A stretch of 64,000 nt of DNA from Lumnitzera littorea (taxonomy: Eukaryota > Streptophyta > Magnoliopsida > Myrtales > Combretaceae). Below are positions 22,276 to 36,500 of the stretch, one piece after another. Where the stretch lies: contig JAMXBB010000002.1 of the NCBI GenBank assembly GCA_024138015.1, positions 7,372,301 to 7,436,300 of the forward strand, written 5' to 3'. Under the pieces are notes generated by a model, which saw only the letters and a program-made list of their open reading frames with translations, was not told where the DNA came from and did no database searches. The first letter of the stretch is position 1. The number at the start of each line of letters is the position of its first letter. A program made the position numbers and the translations under genes.

Positions 22276-23300
22276 TGATAAATGGGAATCATCAGTAAAG
22301 AAAATCTGAGATACCAGATGAGAGCACACACCACATTTTTCCATTGATTCTTTTTTTTTTTTTTTTTTCCAGCTCAAAGTCAAAATCACTGTATTCGTAC
22401 TAGTCAACTATATTTTGGTCTGCTTGATGCTTTTTAGCAGTCGGTTTTGTCACATATTTGCCATCGGAGCAGTTTTACTTTTACGTCATCGTATTTTGCC
22501 AAGTTTCAGTCAATTAATAGATGCGTGCATTGGCCTTTCGTGGTTCTAACTTTCTTCAGTGATGGAAACTTCTCGTCCAGATCGTTTCGACGCTTGGACC
22601 TCAAAGATTAATGAAAGTCATCTTATTAAGAATTTGATTGCATTTTGTTACAGGTTTAAGAGATTTAGATAATTCGATTATAATATAAAGAAATTCTTGG
22701 GTTAATAAGAAATATAAGGTTTATCGATCTGTTATTAGGTCATCCTCTTGGGAATAACAAAAATATATTTGAAGACCAAATACTTGAAATTTCATATTCG
22801 TAGCCAAGTTTTAAAGAAGACGCTTAATTCACTTTTAGTATAAATAGATAAACCCTCTCTCTCTCTTAATGTATATATTCAACTTTTAATGAAAGTACGT
22901 ACGTATTTATGTTAATGCAAAATTGAATTTTTTTATTGCATAAGAATTCCGCTTTTTTTTATAAATTATATTCGATTGGATGGGAAAAAAAAAAAAAAAG
23001 AAGAAGGTATATAATCAAAACAATTAGTAATTAAACCAATTGGTATCCTAACTCATCTAGACACACAAAAGTAAAAGGCACAACATGAACAAAGTGTTGT
23101 TTATATGTATATGTATGTGACAAACTATTTAGCAGCTACAAGCCTACAACGTACAAAATCCTGCTTCTTTTAGGTTGGTTGGCAAAAATAGAAAAGGAAA
23201 GAATAGTAGACTGTCAAAATCACAATTGGAACTTTCTTCAAAAAGGTTTGTTTCGATTGTATAACTCAATCAGTTTTCAAATCAAACATTAAAATCAAAA
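22276..23300. other. 3' flank of ABIL and short intergenic region
   Basis: The first 250-300 bp after the ABIL stop is probably 3' UTR. It has a T tract at 22350-22368 and no clear single polyadenylation signal. The rest is AT-rich with (CT)n near 22855-22865 and poly(A) near 22985-22999. The ABIL and Pcc1 genes converge here. Confidence 0.45.
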
Positions 23301-23898
23301 GAGGAACCAAATTATCTGGTATGCTAACCCAAGATAAAATTGCCTTCTTACAAAGAAGATGCTTCCATTTACCACAAGGTTTTGTGCTACAGATGTAAAG
23401 CTGTTTGCATGCAAGAAACAGAGAGGGGAAACTTAACAACCTCCACTAGCCTGTCAAGCTCTCAACAGAGAAAGGATTTGTCCGAAGCCCAGACATTCAT
23501 TGTGGACGTAGTAGCATTTCATATGCTATATTTGGAATTTGTTCCCAAGAAAACTTGTTAACATGGCGATCAAGGAAGCTTTTAAAAAAAATGGCACCTC
23601 AAATTGTCATAGATACAAATGATTTTAATTCAGATAGCAACTAACTAATAAAAGGGTAAATTGATATAAATTGAGATTCAAATTTTCACACTTCCTGTTG
23701 AGTTCAATTGAGCTGTGCCACTATTACAGATCTAAAACTCGCACCCTTGAATAGCAGATGCATGCCTTTGGGAGACGACCAAACAACAGAAGATAGGCAT
23801 CACTTCAGATTTTGCAAAGTGACACAGGCTACGGAAGTTACAGCTCAGATAAAGGACGAAATGGTTTTAGCTGATTTGCTACAGTACACATAACGATA

Positions 23899-25955
23899 TC
23901 ACAACTTCATTCCTTCGCCAAATTCTTCCATCGTTCGTGTTGCAAGGTTGAGAACATCTACAAAGGCACTAAACGATGCACGAAGAAATCTGGCCTCAAC
24001 TGCCTCAAAGTGCCTAAAACAATGTAAAAGAATGAAATATAGAAGTTATGAGTTCAAACGCTCCCACTGAATATAGATTTTTTTTTTTTTTTTTAAAGAG
24101 TAAATTTCTATGGAATTAACATTAAACTAAGAGAACAAATGCACCATCCCCTTTTTTCACTATTTTTAGTAAATAGAGAAGGGGGGTAAAAAGACATTAA
24201 AGTATATTCTACCACTCGACTGAATGCAATCTGAGTTAGTCCACGATCTTGGATTTAATCTCGATTGGTATAAGCTGCTCATCCTCGAAGCAGAGAACTC
24301 AAGTTCAAAACCAATTCTACATACAACTTAATGAGTAGTGAACAATCTTCATGCAATTATTCAAGTAATCAACTCAAATTAAGCATTCGATCAACTAAGT
24401 TCAAATCAAAATAAGTCACAATTAGTTATGCAGAAGGGATAAGATAACTTACACTGACAGCTTCCCATTTGAGACTGACATCTGCCTCTTTACCTTGTCA
24501 GGTTGCAACTGAAATTGGCAAGAGAACCAATAAGATACTAAGAATCCATAAGAAAGACGCTGTTTACGAAGATAACAATAAATGAAGCACCATTTATGTA
24601 CCTCCTCATCAACATCCAATGCAGCATAGACCATTGAAGCTTTCTCATCAGACTTATAGTCCACATCTAAGTCACTGCCCAAAGAAATCACCGAATAAAA
24701 GCAATGACTCTCTATTCTCAAATATATTATTATGTTGCGGATTGGAAAAATTGTCACCCACGTTCAAAACTTCCTAAACCGACTCTTGTATCCACTCCAT
24801 ATAATTGAAAGCAATAATAGGCTTTGTTTGACCTTATAAGCAAAACCTCTATGATAGGAGAAGAACTATATGCCAGTAAGTATGGGAAATGGAAATACTT
24901 CTTTGTTGCAACTTCACTGTAATTATTTAACTAGTGAAAGTTCAAAAATTGGAAACCTTACATACTCATGGCAAACCAACCCTGCCATATCAATAAATAT
25001 AAACACCATGCGAGAAAAATTATGAGCTAAGCCAGACTTTTCTTAGCATTGTAAGCGTTGCAAATCTATTGAGTGATTCTAGAATTTCTTTGTGCCCTTG
25101 ACAGTTTCAACATTCATATTAAGCATATGATATGCTTGGTCTTTTTTCGAAATGGTCCCTGAATCTGCCCAAATTTGCATGAAGGTCAACAGATATTTTT
25201 TATCTGTGCAGAGCCATTTTTGACTTCCTAGCCTGACGACCAGTACAACAAACGATTAAAATCGGGTGGTAGCCTCTTAGGTAATGCGTCATAGTTACCC
25301 AATAGTGAAAGGCCTCCATTAGTCGTTTCATGGAAATCCAATTGGAATTGTGTTTAATACAAGGGCAAGGACACAGAAATGCAATCCAGAGTTTGTCAAA
25401 TTCTTAGAACCGGATTCATATCTCCTATTAGTTATCTGCCAATTGAAGAAATTGACGGCAGAAGGTCACATTTTTGTCAATCGATGTTTCGGTCTAAATG
25501 GATGCCAGGGAATGCCATTCCAAGAAAATAATTAAAATTATCCTAAATCGAATCAATGAAACAACAACGGAAGCATTTGGCAAAAAAAATAAAAAATAAA
25601 AAACGACGGATGCATCACAACATATAGTCACATAAAAAATGAAGTGTCTTTCACAAGCAAATAAGTAAAACTCTAACACAATTACACAAAAGAACGACGT
25701 AGTACCGAAAAACCCTGTCACAAAGCCAATCGATTTTGTTGTTTTTACTTGATTATGTAATGACCCAAAAAAGTAAAAGCAAAAAAGGAAAAACCTTTAA
25801 CACGAGTACATAAAAGAATCACGAGATATCAAAAACCCATATCTCAAAACCAGTCAAATTTAATGACCCAGAAAAGTAAAAGGCAAAAGAAGCAAACTTT
25901 GAAGTCGGTCAACACACCAGCTAAAGTCCCAGGAGGAGGTTCTGGAGTCTGCCAT
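23899..25955 (-). CDS. Pcc1-family subunit of the KEOPS/EKC complex
   Basis: Pcc1 (LAGE3 in animals) is the small dimerising subunit of KEOPS/EKC, which makes the N6-threonylcarbamoyl modification at A37 of ANN-decoding tRNAs. Four exons: 25918-25955, 24602-24674, 24453-24508 and 23899-24013. They give 282 nt and 93 aa with all phases closing and GT-AG borders. The protein begins MADSRTSSWDFSCDLDVDYK, continues KASMVYAALDVDEE, LQPDKVKRQMSVSNGKLSV and HFEAVEARFLRASFSAFVDV, and ends EEFGEGMKL. The ALxVD...PDKV and RASxxAFxD features match the family, and the length is normal for plant members. The first intron, about 1.24 kb, is large for so small a gene. A telo-box lies about 140 bp upstream. 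Confidence 0.92.
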
Positions 25956-26095
25956 GGGAGAGCAGAAGAAGCTGCCGCGTCTGTGTACGTTTTGAAACCG
26001 TAAATAACGGCAAGAAGCTCTAACAGGCAACTATCGGTGGGGTGCTGTCGTGAGGATCGATTACAGCACTCAAATATTAAAACCTTAAAAGGCTT

Positions 26096-26104
26096 AAACC
26101 CTAA
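26096..26104 (+). promoter_or_regulatory. Telo-box upstream of the Pcc1 gene
   Basis: AAACCCTAA lies about 140 bp upstream of the start codon of the - strand Pcc1-family gene. Telo-boxes are common in plant promoters of translation-related and growth-related genes, which fits a tRNA-modification subunit. Function here is inferred from position. Confidence 0.5.
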
Positions 26105-28930
26105 CTTGAACCTGGACCATAGGTTATACTTTTCTTTCTTTATTGAACAGAAAGTGAACCGTGAAGGGGATCAGTTCGCGTTTTATTTCACTATTTTATA
26201 TTTTTATTATAAATTATTAAACTAATTATATTTTTAATTATTTAGATTTAATGGATATAAATTAAAATTGCAGTAGAGAATTGTACGGATATTATTAAAA
26301 TGAGGAATAAGATAGTGGAAGCTCTCAATCAATAAATATATCATTATTTTTATAATATAAATATGTTAAGAGTCTTGTATTAACTGAATTTATCTAAAAA
26401 AAAAGATATATAACACATATTATATTTTTAGTATAAATTATACTAGTTGGTAGTAGAAAGGGTTGGATGAAAAAGTGGAATTATAAATCAATGGGATGTA
26501 GATTAGTTTCTAAAAATAAAGAATTTATTATGTAAAGCAGTACTTAAAATACTAATTAACAATATAGATGAAAAATGAAGGATAATGTTGTATATTATCA
26601 TAAGGAACAATAAAAATTAAGAAAAGATGAAAAAATAATCATTTACTCGGAATAATTGGATAAGAAGGAACTAGGTATTAAGTAGAACCCAAGGACTATA
26701 AAGTTCATTGTCATTTATCCTTTCTAAAGCAAAAATATAAATTATATATAATCAAACTACATATAAAAGGCAAAACATTTAAAACATATAAAAAATTGAT
26801 TATATCTGTTTCTTCTATTATTACAAAGTGGGAGAGCTGGATAACATTTTTAGTTTTACTTTTACCATATAAATTGGAATGCTAAGATGGAACCCTTCCA
26901 TGATTGAACTCCACCAACCTAGAAGTCCTCCACTAAACTGGAAGCTTCTCAGTTACGCAATTTCCGAATAACTTGCATTTATTTTCACTTTATCTTTTTA
27001 ATGCCTGTAGTTGCTGGGTTCCAATTAGAGTGATTAACTTGCATTGCATGTGACCTCATATTAGTGATGTTGATGACTAAGAAAGGATGAAAAGTCAATG
27101 AAATAGTTAATCTCTCAATGCACGAGTGATGGGTTAAGGAACCCCTAGCCGACTTTATAGTCAAAAGGATTGAGATCATTCTTTATATGAATTGTTTTAT
27201 TAATTTTAGAAAGTAAAGGTTTACACTGTGGAATATGTCTTTAAAAAATTGCAAATGAGGAAGAACAGCTAAATATTTATAAACTTTTGAGTTTAATGAA
27301 ATCCATTAAATCACCTAGGTAATTTGCAAACTAAATAAAGTTTATTTGTTTTATTATTATCCTGAGTGATTTTATTAAAAGTTTAAAGCCAATAACCTTT
27401 CTTATGTGCTTACAAGCTTACATAAAAAAGATTAAAAGTAGATGAATTGATCTAATGATTCTTATTTCGAACTTATTAAGTTAAATTTTCTCATTAAAAG
27501 TATAGATTGAATTCTTTAAATCTCACTATGTACGCCAAGAATCAAATCCCAAAATAATAGTATGCTTGATTTTAAACTTAATGCAGCAACTTTTAGACAT
27601 CCATAGCACAGTTTCTTGGTTTATTTCTATGTTTTCCTGTGAATTTGTTATTTTCCTCCTCACCACCCTTACCAAAACATCATCATTATTATATAACTCG
27701 AAAACACCTTGGCTTTTGAATTGTCGGGGCTGATACTCGGTATATCTTGAAACTTTTCATAGTCATTGTAATATCAACATTTGGATTTTGACACCACCAT
27801 TTGCTTTATTTCCTAATATACTTTTTTAAAACCTAACCGGAAATTTTGGTACACAACACATATTACTTTTGAATGTTTGTAAGTCAAGTTGATCCAATGC
27901 GCGAAGTTTCATATCCTTCTCTTATTGGATTAATTGGTTTCAAACTCTCAAGGTCAAGGTCGTTGCTACTTATAAAAGAAACATATGTTATATAAAAAGA
28001 CAAAATTTATCATCGTAATTTGATTGAATAAAAGAATATTTCTATATAATGGAAATTATATATCACAATTCAAAAGGATTTTACTATTATATATATATAT
28101 TTAAAGTATGTGTATTTGGATTTATGAACCATAATAAAAAGCCACATTTCTATGGCTTTCTTTTTGAGAAACAGAAATATTTGGGTTATGGCAACTATTT
28201 AATTAAAATTAAAAATATATAAACTTTTGGTTTGTCCCTCGCATGATAATTATTTGCATTTCAAATTACCGTTAAAAACAACTCCATGAACCGAATTGTT
28301 TGCATTTGCTTTTAAAATTTCAATAATAGGAAAACTATATGACCATTATATGAAGATAACTATTTGAAAAATTAAATGATTTCTTTTTTTTTTTTTTATT
28401 TATCTTTGAAGTACAATATCTAAAGTTACAGAAGAAGAAAAAAAAAAAAAACAATGCATGTTATTAAGTAGCAATGAACGAACTTGCAAAAGCATTTGAG
28501 TATTTCTCCAATAATAAAGAAGAAAATTCTCAACCGCACGACGCAAAATTGTAGCAAACTGCTGGTTCTCGGCTCAGTCATCTTAAACATTCCTTGTCAT
28601 TATTGAGTGGAACATCTACATTCGATGTTGCAGAAGATCTCCGGACATGGTTGAAGCTCAGCATTGAGTTATCACCAAATTTGCATATAGATGGATTGAG
28701 AATAGCTTTTATAAAGGAAAAGGTCCAAAACACGGTCATGTTCTATTATTATAACATGGATTTCAAATGGTGTTGGCTCGATCAAGCTAAGAAGGTTAAT
28801 GAGCTTCCATGGTAATCACCATCATAAGTTTCCGCTGTTTTAATGAAATCCATCATAAGAGTATATGAACTTGGATCCTGGTGCTTTGGACAAATAGGAG
28901 ACTCAATCGGAAAAGATTGAGATTACAAGT
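26105..28930. other. Intergenic AT-rich DNA
   Basis: About 2.8 kb with no supportable gene. A 73-codon frame at 28594-28815 has a somewhat protein-like composition but no recognised relative. Poly(A)/poly(T) tracts lie near 28384-28397 and 28438-28451. Confidence 0.5.
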
Positions 28931-28934
28931 ATGG

Positions 28935-29182
28935 GAGTAAATTAAACGGATTAACTCAATTTGGTCTATTTTGATCTACTGATTAAACAAACTGAGCTTA
29001 TTTGACTGTTTTTTAAATGAGTCAAAAAATTTCGACTCTGACTTATTTAAAAAGTGAGTTAAACAAATCGATTTATGAACTAAAAGTATAAATGTATTAA
29101 ATGGACTAACTTAAATCAACCTATTTTAACTCATGAGTTAAACAGATTAGTTTACAAGCTAAAGTTCATTTATACACCTCTA
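28935..29182. repeat. Possible small non-autonomous DNA element
   Basis: The segment starts TATGGGAGTAAATTAAACGG and ends TTCATTTATACACCTCTAAT, whose reverse complement (AGAGGTGTATAAATGAA) resembles the start. Between them are repeated GAGTTAAACA-like words. Plant elements with AGGGGTGTAAAT-like ends are common. The ends match only in part here, so this is tentative. Confidence 0.3.
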
Positions 29183-31359
29183 ATTAAAATCCATTAAACA
29201 ACATGCAAGCTAGTAATTTTATGATCTAAGTTATTGATTGGTAGAGATAAAGTGAATTGATGGATTAGATATTAGCTTCAACCCCTGTTTGTAATTACTC
29301 TCATTAAATTCGGATTGATCCAATAGTCCAACCTTATTCAATTTAATCTAACTATAAAGTTAGTTCAATTCAATCTCGGTTTAAACACTCGATCAAACCT
29401 AATTCAACTTCTTATCCCTTGACCCTCTCGTATATCTAAGTTAACCATCCAAATCGAAATTTCGGATGGTAATCATCTTACTTTACTCTATTCTTTTAAC
29501 TAGGATGTCATTAAGAAGGAATTAGGTCACAAGCCTTAATCATACTCTCATACCTTTACCATTTTGGTTTTTTCTTTTTTTGATATTTTTAAAAATTTCT
29601 TTTATGTTTCTAACTTATGATTTCTATTGACAATTTACAGTACGTGACCAATTAGTTGATCAAAATAGAATCGAGGACTCAAACATTTGGTATGTATTTA
29701 TTACGAAAATGGAAAAGATAGTTAAACGTGTGCTCCATTTTTTAGTAATTAATTATGTCTAAGTATTTTCCCTATATATAGTCATGAGTCTAAATTTAAT
29801 AATTTACGTCAAGAAATGTTTATTAAAGTTTTCTTAATAAAATTCCATATTAATCCCTCTATCCGCATGGATGGATGTTAGAATATTATATAACAAACTT
29901 TTATCCTTCTTAAGATATGTAACTAAAATCAAAAAGAAAAAAAGTTTTATTGAGAAATTTGCATATTTATTATCAAAATTAATAAGTATTACGTAAATAC
30001 AAATTAAATAAAAAAATATTACTAAAATACCGTTGCTAAAGATATGACATAACTATTTGTATTATGTGACATTGGTAAATTACCTATACGATATTAGTGT
30101 ATATTTACTTACGTCACATTTTGAAGATGCGATATAATCATGATATATAAAAGTTAATATTGTATCTTGAAGATAAATATAACATTACCAATATCATATT
30201 TTTAAAATACAACAAGATGTAACATTAGCAATGGTATTTTAGTAATTTTATTTAAATTCTCAATTAGGTCTTTTTTTTTTAATTGGTAGACATGTATTAT
30301 AACCTTTATTGCTTTTATACAGACTTACCGCAATAAATTATCAAAATTTCTTAACTAAACCACTTACACCTTATCCCATATTACTATATTTGTTAAGTCA
30401 AAATTAAGGTATGGAGTCAATCTGTTGCTTGTTCGACCGAAATTGGTGATGAAGTATTTTTATTTTTATCTATTTATTTTGCTTATGCATCACTTATTAT
30501 ATATATATATTTAAGTACCAATAAAATTTTACTATATGCAATATGAGCAAAGTAGTGTTTCTTGACAAAAAAAAATTTAAATAAATAAACAAATAAGAGC
30601 AAAGTAGTATGGTAGTTGTTTTAAATAATGTTGCTGAACATAGATTAAAAGATTAACCCAAGAATGAGAAGAGGTTAAAGATTGAAAAGACCAGCCAGGG
30701 TTCAATCTCGATATAATTAGGATCAATAAAAATGTTATAATATAATTCGTATTTATTTATAAAATAATAAAAATTACCTTAATTTTTGAATGAAAAATTG
30801 AGAGATTTTTATAATTTATTTTTATTCTACCTATATTTAGTGTTTTAGTAAATTAGTATATTTTTTACGAAATAGATGAGAAATAACATATTTTAACCTA
30901 AAAAACTTGATGGGTTTTTATGAAAATCAAATTGAGCTAGTTGGATTAACTTAATTGAACCAAGATTATAGATTGATTTTATGAAAAAAGGTCAGGTTAA
31001 GCTAGGTCAGATTCGGCAGATCAATTTAAATCTAATAACATTAGTTTTGAAAACTTGCTATTCTACTATAAAAAATTTATTAATATTTATGCCTCGTGTC
31101 TATATATAGCATGTAGTAACCGATGAATGTTTTTCCACTAAACAGAGACAAGAGTAAGGAATAAAAGTGAGTATATTCCACCGGTACATATGGGGACGAC
31201 TGGATCCTAATGTAATATTCCTTGTTAAGATGCCTTTACCATTTATTTTACTCCCTTTCTCTTTCTTTCTCTTGTACGACACTTCCACTGCATGGAGATT
31301 CTTCCTCTCTCTCTCTCAGTTGTCATATTCTTCATCAAATAGCCAGGTCTTCCTCTCTA

Positions 31360-31382
31360 TCTCTCTCTCTCTCTCTCTCTCT
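31360..31382. repeat. (TC)n microsatellite
   Basis: A pure TC dinucleotide run, with shorter CT runs 50-60 bp upstream. Confidence 0.95.
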
Positions 31383-32360
31383 GATGTTTGTGTTTTATCC
31401 GACTTCGTGTTTCTGGTATGGACGTACTTGATATGACAAAACGGTATGAGGTTATTACGTAGATAATTACTGTCTTTTTCCCCCTTCTTTATGTTGCTTG
31501 AGAAATTAATAATGATCTGCATATCGAATTGTTGTTCATGCATATATCTACCTAGTTCTGTCTATAAACCTCCCATTTGCTTTGATTTAATCGTTCCGAA
31601 CACACCACATATAGGTTTCAGACTGGGAAAAAACATTCTATTTGCTGCCATAAAATTGAGATGTCGTACACTTTGATGATGCAGAAAACATGTTCAGTTT
31701 TTATCAAAGAGGTTGCGATTATTAGTAGCTTATAGTTTTAGGTAGCGCTGGAAAGCGGGTGGCAGCTCCACTAGGTTGGTTAATCGGAGAATATTGATGG
31801 AAATTTGAGGGTTAATTACTTTCCATTAGCTAATGGGAAGCTGCAATTATTTGTTTAGGTTAACTCGATAAATTGTTCGAATAGCTCTAAAAGATTAAGC
31901 TCAAATCGTCATGTTTTTACCTGCATATGTATTTAGCTGCAGATTTAAGATCAAATTGAAACCTTTTCTTCCGGGAATTTAGCAAGACGTAGAAAAAAAT
32001 TATTAAGCCATTATTCACATATATCATTACCTGCAGTCCTGTATTTATGTTTTCCTTAACTTCAGCCTGACCTCATGCCTACCAGGTCCTGGCTCTCTAT
32101 CTCAGAAGAACGAGTTTATGTAACTTAAAGTTGCCGTGATTAACAAATACATTAGACCCCGTTTGGATCCATTTATTGATGCATCCGGAGATGGATCCAG
32201 CACCTAAACCCGTTTTAACAAAGCTAGTCCACTAAACATACATAGGTTAGTTTAACCCACGAACCGTTCAACATTAGTACTTTTGATATATATGTATAAT
32301 TTGATTTTATATTCTATTATACACTTGTTTTAGTTTGAGTCATCCTTAGCATATATATCT

Positions 32361-32380
32361 CCTCTCTCTCTCTCTCTCTC
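32361..32380. repeat. (CT)n microsatellite
   Basis: A pure CT dinucleotide run of ten units. Confidence 0.95.
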
Positions 32381-33517
32381 GTCATACATAGCTACCCCTC
32401 AACCATCGTCTTGCTAGTTGTCCTTTGTCCACCTCCCGATTATCATCCTCACTCTTACATCTGGATTTTTCTTTTCTACTGTTTCGAGTCTCACTTCTAC
32501 ATACAAACCCATTTACGAGCATACCCTTCTTAGACTCTAGGCTTATTACTCATAAAGGAATGTAGTAGGTGAATCAGTTTTTGTTTTAGAGTAATAACCC
32601 GCCATTATAAATTTTTATTGAAGTTAATCGCATAGCACTTGAAACCTGCACCAATTGAACTAGCTATAATATTTTAATTGGACTTGTCTATGTATATTTG
32701 GCCTATGAATAAAAACTATTTTTATAATTTTCGATGTAGTATACTTTATAAACATTATGTTTTTGATATACAAACTCGCTAGTTATGTTGGATTTACTTT
32801 AGAATTTTCTTAATTAAAAAGTAAATTCAACCTAAGGATATAGCACGATTATTAAATGAATTGAGTTAATAAGTTTAAGTTTTCAAACACCATTAATATT
32901 GAGCTCTTGTTATGAGCTAATGTATTCAGATATGAGCCCATTAAAGCTAAATATAAAACAAGACCCATTAACACAAATTGCTGGCTTTTTCTTGAGAAAA
33001 ATGACAGATATATTCTAACTGCTATACATCAGCAGTTAAATTTTGTTGATCAAATACATGATAGATGTTTGGAAATACATGATAGATGTGATATCGCTTA
33101 ATTGGTCTTCTCAGTTAAATTTTGTTGATCGAATACATGATAGATGTGGTATCCCTTAATTGGTCCTCTCATTTGTAATGTCTCTGCGGTTAAAAGCTTC
33201 TCTTAGCCCTCTTTCACGGCTTGGAAGAGCATCGTCACTGCATTACTGCTAAAAAAAGTGAAGCAGCCGAGAGCCTTTCAGGAGTTTCCTCCAGATCCGT
33301 CATAAAGTTTGTAAGATTTGACCTTACACGCTTTCCACTTAGATATATGAATTAACCCACCAAAGGTGATACCAAGAACCCTGCAAACATAGTTGGACAA
33401 ATTTAGGGGCCCCAGGAAAGTCCGTCAGTATGAATTTAAGCTCGTTGTAAAGCATAGAATGTGGAACGGACAGGAACCCAAAGCTTACCGACTAAAAATA
33501 TGGGTCTTGCATATGGC

Positions 33518-36500
33518 CTATGATGGGGAAGGTCCAACTTTGACGGGTTTTATGTATTTAACTGCTTTCCTTCCACCTTCAAATAGTACCACAAATAGGC
33601 TAAAAAAGTACCACAACAATACATATGTTCTCTGTAGTATGCTACATGTGGAAGTAATGATGCCTTTTCCTGCAGAATCTGTTCTTGCATTTGCCAACTT
33701 CAGTGTTAACCACCCTGACAATGAAAACGCCACGATGTGTTAGCTTTTTGTGGTATTCCTTTGAACACGATTTATGAAATTTTTGCTTTATAACAAGAGA
33801 GGAAGTTTCTAGTTCTTTTGCTTGACCATCAAATACCAGCATTAACAATTTCCAAAAGCTGGTAACTTGGTGACTAGCAAAGTAAAGCAATACCACACAT
33901 TAGGTTTGCCTGCATTCTGATATTGTTTATGACAAATTCAATAAACTTTTTCAATCAAGGATTTTCCTAAATCACATGCTTCTTTACCATTTCCATGACC
34001 TCAAGTCGTACGTACTACTTGATCACATGCCTCACTACGGGGGAATTAAAGAAGCTAGCCACATTAAAGACTTTAGCATGGATCTTTTGAGAGCCAGATT
34101 AGGTATTCTGTTTTCTGATATCATCTAGGAATTATACATAGGGTTCTGAAAATCTTATCTATTCGTATCCTATAACCATTAGATCATACATGGGTATTGG
34201 TTATAACTGAGGCCTATCACCTTAGTACCGATGATAGAAATCTCACAGTTTGGTGTTAAAGACAGATTCACTTTAGTCTAAAGAATAGCAAAATTAGGTT
34301 GACTGAAACAGCAGATGCAGAATCTTTGATAAAATATTTTTGGGCATAACAAAAGCTATATTTGACTACGAATATAGAAACAAACAGTATCTCAAAGTAT
34401 GAGATTGTAAGGTGCGTACCCTCGCTTATTGAAATATTAGTCCAATCTTGTGGATTGACGTTCTTTTCTGATGCAGAAATCAAATCAAGAAGAGCTTGAT
34501 TAACCTGTAAACGTGCAAAGCAATGGATCGATGAATTCCTCAGTCCAACGTTATTATACTCGAGAAAATTCTCGTTCAAAACTCGCCCAAGAGGAAAAGT
34601 ACCTCTTCAGTCCTCTCATGGCTCACCAAATGCCCTCCATGAAGATCCACCATCCTGGCAGTGGGGTATAATCTCTCAGCTAGTCTCCTCGCATAATATA
34701 TCCGAGCAATGACATCGTGCCTGTGCAATCCCCAACCACAGCTAAATGAGCAAAATCCTCCAATAAGCATCAAAATGAATTTGACATAAAAATGGGAAAT
34801 GTCCTGTAGAGTTTTGAAAGTAACATAGATGCTGAAGTTTGTAAATTTCATGGGACCACTTGCATGTTTGCTGATGCATATGAAACCATGCCAATTATCC
34901 ACTTAATTATCACTAGGAAGTGTCACAAATGTTTGGACCCTGGTTTCGCACTATGAAATTTCAAGAGCATAAACTTATCCAACGTGGAGATGGCATTCGC
35001 AGTCTCCTCATTTTTAAAAAGTGCCCATGAGCCTAAATTGGATTATTTTCGACATTTTCAAGTCCTAAGTTATAAGGAGAGCCTTCTTTTTTCCACTTTG
35101 ATATCATTCATTTTGCCGCATGTCCATTTTTCGCTTTGACAGCGTTCTGTTGCCTTGCTGCAGTTATTGTTACTAAGCATTTATCCGTTTACATTTGATA
35201 ATGCCAGATATCATTTTTCCATTTTCCTTGTATGTACCTTCCATGAATAACGGATACAAGGAATCCACCAGAGCGCATGGATTCAATTTCCTTTTGGTTT
35301 ATACTATGTCTCCAGCATGCATTAACTTGACCTTCAAAGCCAAATTTTGACTGCATGCCCGATGAAGATATGCCTTTTACATATTCCTGCAAGGGATGGT
35401 ATCAAACTTTTGAAGTCAGTTTATGTCATGCATTAAAAGGAATTGCGTTCATAAAAGAACCAAAAAGTTTTGGCAATTGTTAATCTGTGCAAGTTCTTAT
35501 CAAGAGTGTGAAAACCAGGCTTTCAATTCCATAATGAGACTTATTTTACTGCAGCAATTTTCACTTGCAAATGCTGCTTTGCATGCACCAATAGCTTATT
35601 GCCCTTGGAGCAGTAAGACCCATCCAGGAAAACATTAGTGTCCTATTTAATTGCCTTATGCACATATCTCTCGTTTTTCGAAAAGCTATTTATCTGTCTT
35701 TACCATATGTTTCACGGAAAGATGTACTTCAGAAGACAGCAATAACTGGAAAGGATGCTTCCCTTCCTGAAGTATATACAAATTACATCTTTTTGATCGC
35801 TTAAAGCTGCTAATTTCTTACCCTGTAGAGAAGCGCTCTCCGAGTTTCAGACCCAACGGGTTCCTCCAGGTACTCCTGCACATCAGAGATGCTATAAGAT
35901 GTTGGAAATTGTCTATGACACCAAATGCAGTTAAGTTATGATGATCATCGTGTGTTGATTTTTGATGGATGGGATATGATCCTAATTCGACCAGCTACCT
36001 CCAGGTCTATAAACCACACTACTCGACTCATGACCTAATATCTCCAGCTTTTACGAGAGTATGAAGAGAAGAAGTATTGAAGCATCATGCAAGTTGTCAT
36101 GGCAGTGTCTAGACCTTAACCACTGAGCCGATCCTTCAGAATACTTTTATATCCATTGTTATGGCACTCTTTGAACTATGTACAAGTCAGAGAGGGAGAT
36201 ACCTCGGAGTAGTGGGTATCCAAGTCTACAGCAGCCCTCTGCTCGGGAGTTTTAGCTTTAAGGAACCGAACTGCAATGGATACAGTTTTCCTGTCCAACT
36301 ATAAGATGAAAATCATATGATCAGAAACCTCAGAAATTTAAAATGAAACATGAGAATGACTTCTCTTTTTAGCTATGTAAAATTATGATTCAGTTTTTTA
36401 TATTTCAGCTCTGATGAACAGGATATGATAGCTATATACATTTAAAGCAACGAACAAAGATTCATTGGTTCTAATATATTATGTGTTTGGATGAATGGTA

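Larger units (their letters stand above)
29190..33500. other. Intergenic region with CT microsatellites
   Basis: About 4.3 kb with no supportable gene. A TATA-like stretch lies near 31101-31108. (CT)n tracts lie at 31300-31317, 31360-31382 and 32361-32380. A near-duplicate of about 50 bp (AATACATGATAGATGTG.TATC.CTTAATTGGTC.TCTCA) occurs at about 33072-33112 and 33130-33172. A non-coding RNA in 31100-31800 cannot be excluded, but nothing shows one. Confidence 0.45.

Noticed and set aside
28594..28815. 73-codon frame with fairly normal composition
   Set aside because: No recognised relative, promoter or exon partner was found. It may be a gene fragment but cannot be supported.
31167..31543. 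Overlapping frames around a CT microsatellite
   Set aside because: The coding capacity comes from the repeat (Ser/Leu or Arg/Glu runs). No splice sites or relatives were seen.
31672..31682. TTTGATGATGC word resembling part of miR172
   Set aside because: Only about ten bases agree and no matching hairpin arm was found nearby.
32086..32104. CCTGGCTCTCTATCT word resembling miR160
   Set aside because: Several mismatches and no foldback arm of the right spacing.
33393..33743. 116-codon + strand frame
   Set aside because: It lies opposite the last hydrolase exon, whose - strand frame fits the protein family and closes the splice phases.
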